The notes: a model not told the origin generated them from the sequence alone. Positions 7,298 through 14,807 are shown, counted from the stretch's first letter. The stretch: 16,384 nt of DNA from Chlamydiota bacterium (GCA_011065005.1 JAAKFP010000011.1:1-16384); one strand, 5' to 3'. Program-made: numbers and translations.

Positions 7298-8923
7298 TCA
7301 TTGATAATTAGTTCTTTTGATGCTGATGAAAGTGATCGATTTGTCTTGCAGAGCTTCTTTTTCTACAAGACGTGTTTTAAGAAGGATATTATCGGCCTGT
7401 TGTTGAGGCGGGATCTTCACATTGTCTTTGAGTACTCTAACAAATTCCTTCTCATCAAGCCGCCATTTTTTCGTTTCTTCAACAGGGAGTTCAAATGAAG
7501 AAAATGAGTTCAAAAGGAGAATGTCTCCGACGTTCCATGGTGTGGTAGTTTCTTCGAATTCTGCTTCAGCATCGCTCCCTAATGCTATTTGCTTTGTCGA
7601 ACAATTTTCTGGTGTGTTTGAACCGCAAGGGAAATACCATAGATTACCATAACCGCAAGTAATGTAGATGTGTAGGTTCTCTTTAGGTTTGAATAGGAGG
7701 TAATTCAGGTTGAAAAAGGGTCCTAACTTATCTTTGAACAATAAATTGTTGAGGGAAGTGATGAATTCTTTTGGATTTATCGTCTTTTGATACAGTGCCC
7801 TAATCATTCCCCTGAAGTTTGCCGTTGCGATGTAGCTCTCAGCACCCTTTGAGGAGGGGTCACCCATGATCACCCCATAAACGTCATCAGATAGCCGAAA
7901 AAACTCATAATACGTTCCGGCGTCGCCTAAATTCTTGAAACTTGAGATTCCAATTTCAAAACCAGGCCATTCCGGTGGCTGTGACGGGGTGAGAGTCATT
8001 TGTATTTGTCTAAATTCCTCAGAAAGTTCGCTCAGCTGGTCTCCAAGAATTCGATCTTTTTGCAAATTTGTGGAATTTAAATATCCCGAAACATCGGTGA
8101 TGAAGTCGACAATATCTTGATAACGCTTTTTAGGATTTGGCTGGAGACATTTATGTAAGATGGATTGAATTCCTTTTGGCATCAGCGATAGATGAACATG
8201 GCCGTGACTCAATTTTCCGAGAATTAATTCATAGGCGATGATGCCTAAGGAGTAGATGTCAGAAGGATAAGACACTGCTTCGGGGTTCTTTTTCTGTTCT
8301 GGACTCATGTAGATAGGCGTTCCGATCAGTCTTTGTTGACCCGATTCGTCCGGAGAGGGTTTTGTGGTGAGGATTTGAGAGATGCCAAAGTCGATAACTT
8401 TAATCGAATCATCTTTGGTGACAAGAATATTTTCCGGTTTCAAATCGCGGTGAATCACTCCATGGGTGTGTAGATGGCATAACGCATAAGCAATGTCGAT
8501 GATGATTCCCAGAGCCCGTTTTAATGACAGGGGATTTTGTATGATGTAATTTCTCAAGGAAACACCCTCGATGTACTCCATGGCGATATACAATCCCCCC
8601 TCCCATTCCCCATGCCCGAACATTTTGATGATATTCGGATGATTTGTCATCGAAATGATTTCCGCCTCGTTCAAGAAATGTTGTACAATTTCTGTGTTGG
8701 AAAGGTGCTTCTTTGAGAGAACTTTTACGGTGAGAGGTTCTTTGGTTTCGGGGTGGGTGCCAAGGTAGAGATAGCTCATACCTCCTTTGTTTAAAAGTGC
8801 TTCAATTTTGTACGGTCCTATTTTTTTTGGCAGCTCGGTGGGAGTCAAACCCTCTTGATCAGACGTGAGATAGGGTTGGGTACGTCTTTTGTAAAAGTCG
8901 TTTTTTTTCGGTTCTTTATCCAT
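7298..8923 (-). CDS. pkn5: Pkn5-like Ser/Thr kinase fused to degenerate SpoIIE/PP2C-like domain
   Basis: 541 aa. An N-terminal Hanks-type kinase domain (about 37-283) has all key residues: glycine loop NKGGMSYLY (45-53), Lys67 in LTVKVL, Glu86 in the C helix, HRDLKPEN (158-165), DFG (178-180), GTPIYMSPE (201-209). It is therefore predicted to be active. Residues about 322-500 resemble SpoIIE/RsbU-type PP2C phosphatases: LGDAGTYYEFFRL (family GGDYYDFF), VIMGDPSSKG (family GDVSGKG), CGYGNLWYF (family AGHNPP.L), and VGDILLLNSFSS (family GD.LLLYTDG). Most metal-binding Asp are lost (GGD to AGT337, D to E340, TDG lost) and only Asp355 remains, so this half is probably not a phosphatase. There is no membrane segment, so it is cytosolic or secreted. 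Chlamydial Pkn5 lies in the same T3S position and has been proposed as a T3S substrate. The RBS is weak. Confidence 0.92.
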   Translation of the reverse strand: MDKEPKKNDFYKRRTQPYLTSDQEGLTPTELPKKIGPYKIEALLNKGGMSYLYLGTHPETKEPLTVKVLSKKHLSNTEIVQHFLNEAEIISMTNHPNIIKMFGHGEWEGGLYIAMEYIEGVSLRNYIIQNPLSLKRALGIIIDIAYALCHLHTHGVIHRDLKPENILVTKDDSIKVIDFGISQILTTKPSPDESGQQRLIGTPIYMSPEQKKNPEAVSYPSDIYSLGIIAYELILGKLSHGHVHLSLMPKGIQSILHKCLQPNPKKRYQDIVDFITDVSGYLNSTNLQKDRILGDQLSELSEEFRQIQMTLTPSQPPEWPGFEIGISSFKNLGDAGTYYEFFRLSDDVYGVIMGDPSSKGAESYIATANFRGMIRALYQKTINPKEFITSLNNLLFKDKLGPFFNLNYLLFKPKENLHIYITCGYGNLWYFPCGSNTPENCSTKQIALGSDAEAEFEETTTPWNVGDILLLNSFSSFELPVEETKKWRLDEKEFVRVLKDNVKIPPQQQADNILLKTRLVEKEALQDKSITFISIKRTNYQ

Positions 8924-8953
8924 AAATACTTAATCTTCAATTTTTTACAAAGG

Positions 8954-9053
8954 CGAAAACACAGAGAAGCAGAGACACAGAGAAAAAAGAGAATTTAATT
9001 TTTTTTTAAATTTATTCTCTTTTATCTCTGCGTCTCTGTGTCTCTGCGTTTAG
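8954..9053. repeat. Inverted repeat of CACAGAG/CTCTGTG type
   Basis: The left arm (AACACAGAGAAGCAGAGACA and on to GAATTTAA) and right arm (TTTATTCTCTTTTATCTCTG, then CGTCTCTGTGTCTCTGCG) pair over roughly 45 bp around an AT-rich centre. It fills most of the 159-bp gap between cdsQ and the kinase gene. A related single copy lies at about 11387-11440, so it is a dispersed family. It may form a strong mRNA hairpin that lowers or processes the kinase message. Confidence 0.7.
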
Positions 9054-9082
9054 TTTTTCCCCTCTGCACCGTTCCTCTCTCT

Positions 9083-10354
9083 CTACCCCATTTTGAGGAT
9101 TCTTACCCCGAGGGTTTCCCCGACTTGGATGAGTTCTCCTTTTCCTACGCGACTGCCATTGATGACCAAGTCTACACTACGCTCAGGGTGCACATCAAGT
9201 TCGAGGATGTTTCCAGGTTTGAGGTCCATAAGAGTTTTTACTGTCATTTTGATTCTGCCGACTTCTACAACTACAGGAAGAGGGATTTCGTTTGGGGAGA
9301 CCATTTTTTTTTCTTTTTCAGGAACAAGACGAGCCTCAGGCTTTACTTCTTCTTCTATTTCTTCCTCTTCTTCTCCTTCCTCTTCTACTTCTTCCTCTTC
9401 TACTTCTTCCTCTTCTATTTCTTCTTCCTCTTCTACTTCTTCTTCCTCTTCTACTTCTTCCTCTTCTATTTCTTCCTCTTCTTCTTCGGGTCTATACATG
9501 GCTTGGCTTACCTCTTGATATAGGGGATGTTCTAAAATTTTAATGTTTCCATCTTTGATTTTTCCTCTAAAGAGGGGTTGGCCGTTGATCGTTAATATGA
9601 TTCGACCTTGTTCTCCTCCAGGCTTTAGGGAACATTTGTCTAATAGGAGAAAATCTCCCGATTTAACTTGGGACCATTCCGGTAGGGTTAGGGTGGTCGA
9701 GCCGGCTTCAAGGTGTACGGTCACTTCGAGTGTGTCTGCTAGGGGGGTGGTAAATGGAGCCTCTTCAGCTTCTTGAGAGAAATGCTTCCTGATCGATTTG
9801 CGCAATTCGGGGGAGAGAAAGAGTCGACCTAGTGCTGTATGATCTCGGTAGGTAAACGAGACATCCATACAGAGCATATCTCCTGTGGGAAGTTCGGCGT
9901 TTTGAATCATTTTAGGGGTTAGATTAGCGTCGTAACGGCTCTGTTCGATAGAATGTAGGACCTCCAGGGCAAGAAAGAGGTAAAACCCTTTTTGGTACCC
10001 TTTTCCTAAGATATTTGTTGGACTGCCACCATTAAGCAGTAGCAGGGACATCAGCTTTTTGATGTCTTCTTCGGCCATAGCCCAGTAGGTTTTACCTTCT
10101 AGGGGGGCTATGGCGAAACATAGTGGGACTAAGGGGTCTCCCATACCAGAAAACAATTCTTCCTGGGTACGCCATTGAAATTCAGAGGGTTGAACCTTTA
10201 GATCATGAATTTCAAGGTTTTGTGCCAACTGTGATATGAAATTTTCCCAAGGGAAAGGGGGTGGATATCCGACCAAAGGAATTTCATCCATTTCCACGAT
10301 TGGAGTAGGGATTTTTTTCAACCATTCATAGGGTGTCGAAGTTGTTGTACTCAC
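9083..10354 (-). CDS. cdsQ: Type III secretion cytoplasmic ring protein SctQ (CdsQ)
   Basis: 423 aa. SctQ forms the cytosolic sorting platform (C-ring) and is homologous to flagellar FliM/FliN. The N-terminal 200 residues are poorly conserved. A first SpoA-like domain lies at about 205-275 (LEVTVHLEAGSTTLTLPEWS...SGDFLLLD...GRIILTINGQPLFRGKI) and the second at about 358-423 (VVVEVGRIKMTVKTLMDLKP, then LVINGSRVGKGELIQVGETL). Between them at about 290-337 is an almost pure Glu run with spaced Val/Ile. The start is a GTG at 10354, 12 bp after the cdsP stop, with a modest GAGA-type site upstream. A Met at 9304 just before the second SpoA domain would give a 73-aa C-terminal product, as known for YscQ/SsaQ/Spa33 internal starts, but its upstream region is only A-rich. 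Confidence 0.94.
   Translation of the reverse strand: MSTTTSTPYEWLKKIPTPIVEMDEIPLVGYPPPFPWENFISQLAQNLEIHDLKVQPSEFQWRTQEELFSGMGDPLVPLCFAIAPLEGKTYWAMAEEDIKKLMSLLLLNGGSPTNILGKGYQKGFYLFLALEVLHSIEQSRYDANLTPKMIQNAELPTGDMLCMDVSFTYRDHTALGRLFLSPELRKSIRKHFSQEAEEAPFTTPLADTLEVTVHLEAGSTTLTLPEWSQVKSGDFLLLDKCSLKPGGEQGRIILTINGQPLFRGKIKDGNIKILEHPLYQEVSQAMYRPEEEEEEIEEEEVEEEEEVEEEEEIEEEEVEEEEVEEEGEEEEEIEEEVKPEARLVPEKEKKMVSPNEIPLPVVVEVGRIKMTVKTLMDLKPGNILELDVHPERSVDLVINGSRVGKGELIQVGETLGVRILKMG
9346..9488. repeat. TTC/TCC-rich microsatellite inside cdsQ
   Basis: About 140 bp of near-pure CTT/CTC/TAC/TTT triplets on the + strand with repeated units such as TTCTACTTCTTCC. On the coding strand these are GAA/GAG with interspersed GTA and ATA codons, giving runs like EEEEEVEEEE. 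The whole tract stays in frame. It is prone to slippage, so its length may vary between isolates or be misassembled. Confidence 0.9.
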
Positions 10355-10366
10355 AGGTCTCTATCC

Positions 10367-11356
10367 CTAGTGTTGTTCGTTTTCTCTTTGTCCTTGATCG
10401 TCACTATCTTGACGTTCTCTTTCCTCTTCCGATGTTCGTTCCCCTTCAGCTATGTTGAGGGTTTCCGAAAGCGTTGTCGTTGTAACAATATGTACGGTAT
10501 ATCCCTTTTGTTCAAGACCAAACTTTAAAGACTCTTGGTTTTGCTTAAGGTCGAGGATCTGCTTAGCTGCCTGGGTCAAGTTCTCAAAGGTGATATTAAA
10601 TTCACCTTTAGCTGTATCAAAAGCGGTAACAACGACACTTGAACCCGCAAATAGTGGCGGATGCTTCAAGGTAATTAAGGTGTCCGTTTTACCATCTACT
10701 TTAAGGGTGTATAATTTGTCGATAATTTGGTCAATAATTTCTTGCATATTCTGGGCTGCGGATTGTGCCTGTTCGGCCCTTTGAACGCTCGAAGATGATG
10801 CTGCGGGGGAGGTAACCATGGGATTGATCGCGGAGAGGTCTGGAGATTCTTGGATAAATTGGGAGGCTGTTTTTCCTTTTCCCGCTGGGGTTGATTGCTT
10901 GTCCGTTTTGAGGTGATCAGCAAATTTAGTCATGTCTACTTCTTTTTGTAGAGATGCCAGCTTATCTTTGGAGCCTAGCCCTTTGAATAGGGCGGATAGG
11001 GATTCTCGACGAACATCTTCGGAGAGTTCGGAGACAGGGATTTCTTCTTCGACGACATCGGCTGCGACTGCTTCCTTTTCCTGTGCGGAAGCTAGATCGA
11101 AAAGGGAAACTTCCCTTTTTTTTGTGGAGGCTTGTGCTGCCTCTAATTGGATGGAGACGTTTTCGTAGCTTTCTTTATCTTTTACGGATTTGTCGCCCTT
11201 GACTTTTTCTTTTTCTCCGGGGTGTTCTCTTTGTTCTCTTCTATCTTTTGCGAGGACCTTCTTAAATTCTTTTTTGGGCTTTGCACGTGTGATCTTTTTT
11301 GAGCGAAAGCTATCATCCCCTGTTGTAAATTTAATATTAGATGTGTTGTCTACCAT
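10367..11356 (-). CDS. cdsP: Type III secretion needle-length/substrate-switch protein SctP (CdsP)
   Basis: 329 aa, soluble, with a disordered charged N-terminal half (KKEFKKVLAKDRREQREHPG; runs of Lys/Glu) and Ser/Gln/Ala-rich middle. The C-terminal part at about 210-300 (LYTLKVDGKTDTLITLKHPP, then LFAGSSVVVTAFD and FNITFENLT) has the character of the FliK/YscP T3S4 domain that triggers substrate switching. It lies between cdsO and cdsQ, exactly the CT671 position. An AAGGAGG site 8 nt before the ATG at 11356 fixes the start. It is somewhat longer than typical. Sequence conservation in this family is low, so position carries much of the weight. Confidence 0.88.
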   Translation of the reverse strand: MVDNTSNIKFTTGDDSFRSKKITRAKPKKEFKKVLAKDRREQREHPGEKEKVKGDKSVKDKESYENVSIQLEAAQASTKKREVSLFDLASAQEKEAVAADVVEEEIPVSELSEDVRRESLSALFKGLGSKDKLASLQKEVDMTKFADHLKTDKQSTPAGKGKTASQFIQESPDLSAINPMVTSPAASSSSVQRAEQAQSAAQNMQEIIDQIIDKLYTLKVDGKTDTLITLKHPPLFAGSSVVVTAFDTAKGEFNITFENLTQAAKQILDLKQNQESLKFGLEQKGYTVHIVTTTTLSETLNIAEGERTSEEERERQDSDDQGQRENEQH

Positions 11357-11386
11357 AATATATCCCTCCTTTTTAGGAGTTACACA

Positions 11387-11440
11387 GATGAATAAAGTTT
11401 TTGTGTTTTCTCTTTTTTCTCTGCTTCTCTGCGTTTCATC
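11387..11440. repeat. Single copy of CTCTGCG-type dispersed repeat
   Basis: TTTTTTCTCTGCTTCTCTGC, then GTTTCATC, is related to the right arm of the 8954-9053 repeat. It lies in the 123-bp gap between cdsO and cdsP, just upstream of the cdsP ribosome binding site on the minus strand. Nothing else is seen in that gap. Confidence 0.5.
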
Positions 11441-11479
11441 CCTCTTCCCCCTTTTCCCCCTCTTTTCCCTCTTTCTTCT

Positions 11480-11983
11480 CTATCTCTCTTCCAGCCGTTT
11501 GTGGAAGCCAAACATCACCTGACCGATTTCATCCATTTCTTTCTCTTCTTCCCGTTCGAGTTCTCTCTGTTTCTCTTTCAGCCAGTCTTCGCGGTGGGTT
11601 TTGAGTTTATCAACCTCTTGACGTTTAAGACGAAGGTCCTCTTTGGCCATCTCCAGGTTTCTTTCGGCAGTGCGGACTTGTTCTTTTTGGTCTTCCACCT
11701 TTTTTTCTTCGACTGTAACCCTTTCCTCAACGACTTTAATATAAACTTTCATCTGAATGATTTTAGGACTTGTCGTTCCATGATCCAGTTCGTCTCGTAA
11801 CTGGTTGAGCTTGTCGAGGCGGTGTTGGATCACTTTGTCCCGTTCTTCTTCGCATTGTCTGAGTTTTTCCTCTTCCTGGGCAAGCTCTTGTTGCTTTTCT
11901 TTGACTACCTTTTCAGCAGCTTCAACTCTTCTCTTTTTGATATCCAGCACCCTCTCCAGAGGATATTCGAGGTTCTTAACCAT
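11480..11983 (-). CDS. cdsO: Type III secretion stalk protein SctO (CdsO)
   Basis: 167 aa, almost entirely Lys/Glu/Arg/Gln coiled coil (YPLERVLDIKKRRVEAAEKV to the C terminus), the shape of SctO/FliJ proteins that sit in the central pore of the SctN ATPase and link it to the export gate. It is encoded right after the ATPase with about 40 bp between. I chose the ATG at 11983 (MVKNLEYPLERV) over a GTG three codons upstream because GTGAG lies about 5 nt before it and family members begin similarly. No Cys, no membrane segment. Identification rests on coiled-coil shape, size (close to C. trachomatis CdsO) and gene order. Confidence 0.92.
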   Translation of the reverse strand: MVKNLEYPLERVLDIKKRRVEAAEKVVKEKQQELAQEEEKLRQCEEERDKVIQHRLDKLNQLRDELDHGTTSPKIIQMKVYIKVVEERVTVEEKKVEDQKEQVRTAERNLEMAKEDLRLKRQEVDKLKTHREDWLKEKQRELEREEEKEMDEIGQVMFGFHKRLEER

Positions 11984-12024
11984 TTTTCTCACTTTGCTCT
12001 AAGGATACTTTTCTTGATTGATGC

Positions 12025-13341
12025 CTACTTGAAGATGGTTCGCAATAGTTGCATGGCTTCATCCCAACTGCATTTCTCTTCGATCCCCTGTTTTAGAAAG
12101 TTGTTCACCTTGTCGATATGATCGATGGAAAAATCGCCCGCTTTGTCAGCTCCTCGCTTGTATTCTCCGATCTTTATCAACAATTCGTTTTTCATGTAGT
12201 TAGCAAGAACCTCTCTGAGTTTTCCCACTAGGGCGAGATGTTCCTTGGAAACGATACCCTGCATAACACGGCTTACAGATGCTAAAATATCTATAGCGGG
12301 GTAGTGGTATTTATGCGCTAGTTCCCTCGAGAGGATAATATGTCCATCCAATATCGAGCGAACTTCATCTGCGACCGGTTCGTTCATGTCGTCGCCAGCC
12401 ACTAATATGGTGTAAAAGGCTGTGATCGATCCTATGTCGGAGTTTCCACTTCGTTCGAGGAGTTTTGGCAGTATGGAAAAGACCGAAGGCGTGTAACCGG
12501 CTCTGGCAGGGGGTTCGCCTGCGGCGAGACCAACTTCCCTGATGGCTCTAGCAAAACGCGTTACAGAGTCTTGCATGAGGATAACGGACTTCCCCTGGTC
12601 GCGGAAGTACTCTGCAATAGCGGTTCCAACGTAGGCGGCATTTATTCTCAACTGCGCAGGTTGATCCGACGTTGAAATCACAAGAACCGACTTCTTGAGC
12701 CCTTCCGGCCCCAAGTCTTTCTCTATAAAGTCGCGCAGTTCGCGGCCGCGCTCTCCAATGAGGCTGATCACGTTTACGTCGGCGACAGCGTTTCTAGCGA
12801 TCATTCCCAGCATTGTGGATTTCCCGCCTCCGGCAGCGGCAAAGATGCCCACACGCTGACCAAGTCCGGTGGTTAGACAGGCGTCGATGGCGCGAATCCC
12901 TATCGAAATAGGTTCGCTAATCCTTTGCCGTGTTAATGGGTCTGGCGGTGCTTGAATGATGGGATAGGTTTCTGTGAGTTCGAGAGGACCTTTAGTTGAT
13001 TCATCTAGAGGTTCTCCAAGACCATTGAGGACTCTTCCAAGGAGCTGTGGGCCCACTTTTATGTGCAAAGGCATGTGTGTGGGGATCACTTCTGAAGAGG
13101 GGCCTATGCCTGTCATCTCGCCGAGAGGGGACAGGTACACCTCATCTCTTGTGAAACCGACGACTTCGGCGCGAAGGGGTTCTCCTTCTCGTTTTATCAG
13201 ACAAACTTCACCAATCTTTACTTGGGGGACAATGGCTTTGATTAACATACCAACCGTTTCGGTGATTCGACCGTTTACGGTTGTTAGCTGGACATCTTCC
13301 AAACCTTCAAGAATTGTATCGAATTGTTCTCCTATACCCAT
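12025..13341 (-). CDS. cdsN: Type III secretion ATPase SctN (CdsN)
   Basis: 438 aa, the usual length. A hexameric ATPase at the export gate that detaches chaperones and unfolds substrates. The Walker A motif is FAAAGGGKST with Lys174; LIGERGRE (194-201) holds the catalytic-glutamate motif; Walker B is SVILMQDSVTRFARA (Asp258). GEPPARAGYTPSVF, LPKLLERSG, GSITAFYTILVAGDDMNEP and DGHIILSRELA are diagnostic of the F1-beta/FliI/SctN family. I chose the ATG at 13341 (MGIGEQF) because AAGAGG lies 6 nt upstream; a TTG at 13362 in the same frame would place this RBS inside the gene. Highest-confidence gene of the cluster. Confidence 0.97.
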   Translation of the reverse strand: MGIGEQFDTILEGLEDVQLTTVNGRITETVGMLIKAIVPQVKIGEVCLIKREGEPLRAEVVGFTRDEVYLSPLGEMTGIGPSSEVIPTHMPLHIKVGPQLLGRVLNGLGEPLDESTKGPLELTETYPIIQAPPDPLTRQRISEPISIGIRAIDACLTTGLGQRVGIFAAAGGGKSTMLGMIARNAVADVNVISLIGERGRELRDFIEKDLGPEGLKKSVLVISTSDQPAQLRINAAYVGTAIAEYFRDQGKSVILMQDSVTRFARAIREVGLAAGEPPARAGYTPSVFSILPKLLERSGNSDIGSITAFYTILVAGDDMNEPVADEVRSILDGHIILSRELAHKYHYPAIDILASVSRVMQGIVSKEHLALVGKLREVLANYMKNELLIKIGEYKRGADKAGDFSIDHIDKVNNFLKQGIEEKCSWDEAMQLLRTIFK

Positions 13342-13411
13342 AAAAAACCTCTTTTTGGGCAAGTTGTACCCTCATTAACACAGCCTCGTGGCGGGTGTGT
13401 AAAAGCTGCAT

Positions 13412-14077
13412 TTATACTTGGACGTTCATAATTGTTTTCGTGGACTCGAGCGCTTTATTCAGCATACTTGTGAATAGTTCGATCTCCTGCTGGATGAATG
13501 ATACTTTAATTTGTATCAACAGCATGTTTGCAGGGGAGAGCTCTTTGTCCATGAGGGCCATGGTCTGAACGTCACTAGCAAGGGTTTCTAGCTGACTCTG
13601 AGAGTGTGTTAACAGCCCCAAAAAGCGGTCCATCGGTGCATTTAACGAGGTCGGCTTTTCTGGCGGCTTGTATTCTAAGCCGGCATTATCTAGCGCTATC
13701 TTTAAGCTTTCGTCGATATGACCCAGTTTATTTCGCAGGATCGTTTGAACGGAGCCTTTTATCTCAAGGTTTGGCGTTTCGAGTTTGTTTTTGAGCGTGT
13801 CGATTTGCGCGATCACGTCCTCAGCTTGGTTTGCAAGCTCTTGTGGCGAGGATCTCGTAAAGTTATTCACTTTCTGGTTGAGATCGCGAACTTCATCGAA
13901 AAGATTGTTTGCGGTTTTGGCCGTTTTGTCTTTATGCTCAGTGCTTACAGCTTCCGTTTTCACACTTCTCTGCCGCATTAAGGCCTCAAAATGGTCCTTA
14001 TTAGGTTCCTGTAGTGGAATCTGCGGCTTCAGCTTCTTGCCGAGTTGTTTAATTTTCTCAATTTTATTTATTGCCAT
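13412..14077 (-). CDS. CT668-like T3S protein; C terminus resembles SctI inner rod
   Basis: 221 aa, soluble and helical, between cdsN and cdsG, the CT668 position. The N-terminal half is Lys-rich with coiled-coil features (ANNLFDEVRDLNQKVNNFTR). The last 42 residues are distinctive: LSPANMLLIQIKVSFIQQEI followed by ELFTSMLNKALESTKTIMNV. This matches the SctI (YscI/PrgJ) C-terminal pattern of P.-E/N-LL..Q......QE.EL....V.KA....K.L...Q, where a helical hairpin packs below the needle. It is longer than known SctI proteins (about 80-140 aa), so the extra N-terminal half would be chlamydia-specific. The start is supported by GGGGAAG 8 nt before the ATG. Family assignment by position is good; the SctI call is inference. 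Confidence 0.85.
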   Translation of the reverse strand: MAINKIEKIKQLGKKLKPQIPLQEPNKDHFEALMRQRSVKTEAVSTEHKDKTAKTANNLFDEVRDLNQKVNNFTRSSPQELANQAEDVIAQIDTLKNKLETPNLEIKGSVQTILRNKLGHIDESLKIALDNAGLEYKPPEKPTSLNAPMDRFLGLLTHSQSQLETLASDVQTMALMDKELSPANMLLIQIKVSFIQQEIELFTSMLNKALESTKTIMNVQV

Positions 14078-14142
14078 GATGTCAACTTCCCCAGGTTATT
14101 AGGATTATTTCCATGGATATTACAAGCTAGGGATTTGCTATT

Positions 14143-14595
14143 TTACTTTTTCTTTTCCTTCGCCGGTGCTTGAAAGAAGGGGGATTTGGCTTTCTTAAGG
14201 TCTTTTTCTGCCCATTCCAAAGAAATCTCACCTAAGCTTTTGATGGTAGAATCATCGCTTTTCTCCATCGCTTCTTTGATGATTTTCTCCCCTTTTTTCC
14301 GCTTCGGCTTGGAAAGCAAATAACTAATTCCCAAAAACGTTTGTGCTAAGTAGTTGTCCGACTCTTTTTTCGTTATCTCTTCGAAAATGTGGGTCGCTTC
14401 CTTAACATTCAATTGGTTTAGAGCTATATATCCCAAACCTATTTGCGGTGCAGTATGATCTGGACTGATCATTTGCGCTGCAATAAAAATTCGGCTTGAG
14501 CTTATCGCATCCAACTGTTTTACTGCGACGAATCCCGCTTCAATCAAGAGGGAAAAGTCTTCTTTGAGTTCTGCAATCTTTTCTTCGACGCTCAT
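14143..14595 (-). CDS. cdsG: Type III secretion TPR chaperone SctG (CdsG)
   Basis: 150 aa with TPR-like helix pairs: SSSRIFIAAQMISPDHTAPQ, IGLGYIALNQLNVKEATHIF and LAQTFLGISYLLSKPKRKKG. YscG-type proteins bind the C-terminal half of the needle monomer together with the SctE partner to keep it unpolymerised in the cytosol. The highly basic C terminus (APAKEKKK) is not needed for TPR folding. AAGGAT lies 9 nt before the ATG. It follows the needle gene after a 236-bp gap with several hairpins. Identification is by TPR pattern and order. Confidence 0.88.
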   Translation of the reverse strand: MSVEEKIAELKEDFSLLIEAGFVAVKQLDAISSSRIFIAAQMISPDHTAPQIGLGYIALNQLNVKEATHIFEEITKKESDNYLAQTFLGISYLLSKPKRKKGEKIIKEAMEKSDDSTIKSLGEISLEWAEKDLKKAKSPFFQAPAKEKKK

Positions 14596-14663
14596 CCTTT
14601 TTCTATCCTTGTTTCGCTGTTAATATTCGCGATCCTTCGTTATTGTCGATTCTTTATTTCCCC

Positions 14664-14682
14664 TTCAGGCCTCCTGCCTGAA
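14664..14682. repeat. Short hairpin TTCAGGC/GCCTGAA
   Basis: Perfect 7-bp arms with a 5-nt loop (CTCCT), third of three hairpins in the cdsF-cdsG gap when read on the minus strand. No T-tract, so it is not a typical terminator. Confidence 0.7.
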
Positions 14683-14715
14683 AGAGCTTTGCTAAGCTTG
14701 CATTTCCTTTATTAA

Positions 14716-14735
14716 GACAGACGCCATCGTCTGTC
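14716..14735. repeat. Short hairpin GACAGACG/CGTCTGTC
   Basis: Perfect 8-bp arms with a CCAT loop in the cdsF-cdsG gap. The core GACAG/CTGTC also appears near 14765-14772 inside the neighbouring larger hairpin. Confidence 0.75.
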
Positions 14736-14743
14736 ACTTTATA

Positions 14744-14807
14744 CGTCGCAGGGCAGGCTTTCTTGTCTGTCGCTGGGTAGTCACAGGCAAAAAACCTGCC
14801 CTACGAC
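14744..14807. repeat. Imperfect inverted repeat downstream of cdsF
   Basis: GTCGCAGGGCAGGCTTT (14744-14760) pairs with AAAACCTGCCCTACGAC (14791-14807) with two mismatches. It begins about 25 nt after the cdsF stop on the minus strand, so it would form the first stem-loop in the RNA 3' of the needle message. It could stabilise the cdsF mRNA 3' end or attenuate read-through into cdsG. Confidence 0.75.

Noticed and set aside
8954..9053. Possible CRISPR or tandem-repeat array because of repeated CAGAGA units
   Set aside because: Only two opposed imperfect arms and no regular spacers; it is an inverted repeat.
9038..9543. Plus-strand frames over cdsQ with Phe/Leu/Ser-rich runs
   Set aside because: They are reverse-strand readings of the GAA/GAG microsatellite in cdsQ; composition is extreme and no RBS is present.
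13341..13362. TTG start seven codons upstream for cdsN
   Set aside because: AAGAGG six nt before the ATG at 13341 and agreement with usual SctN length favour the shorter form.
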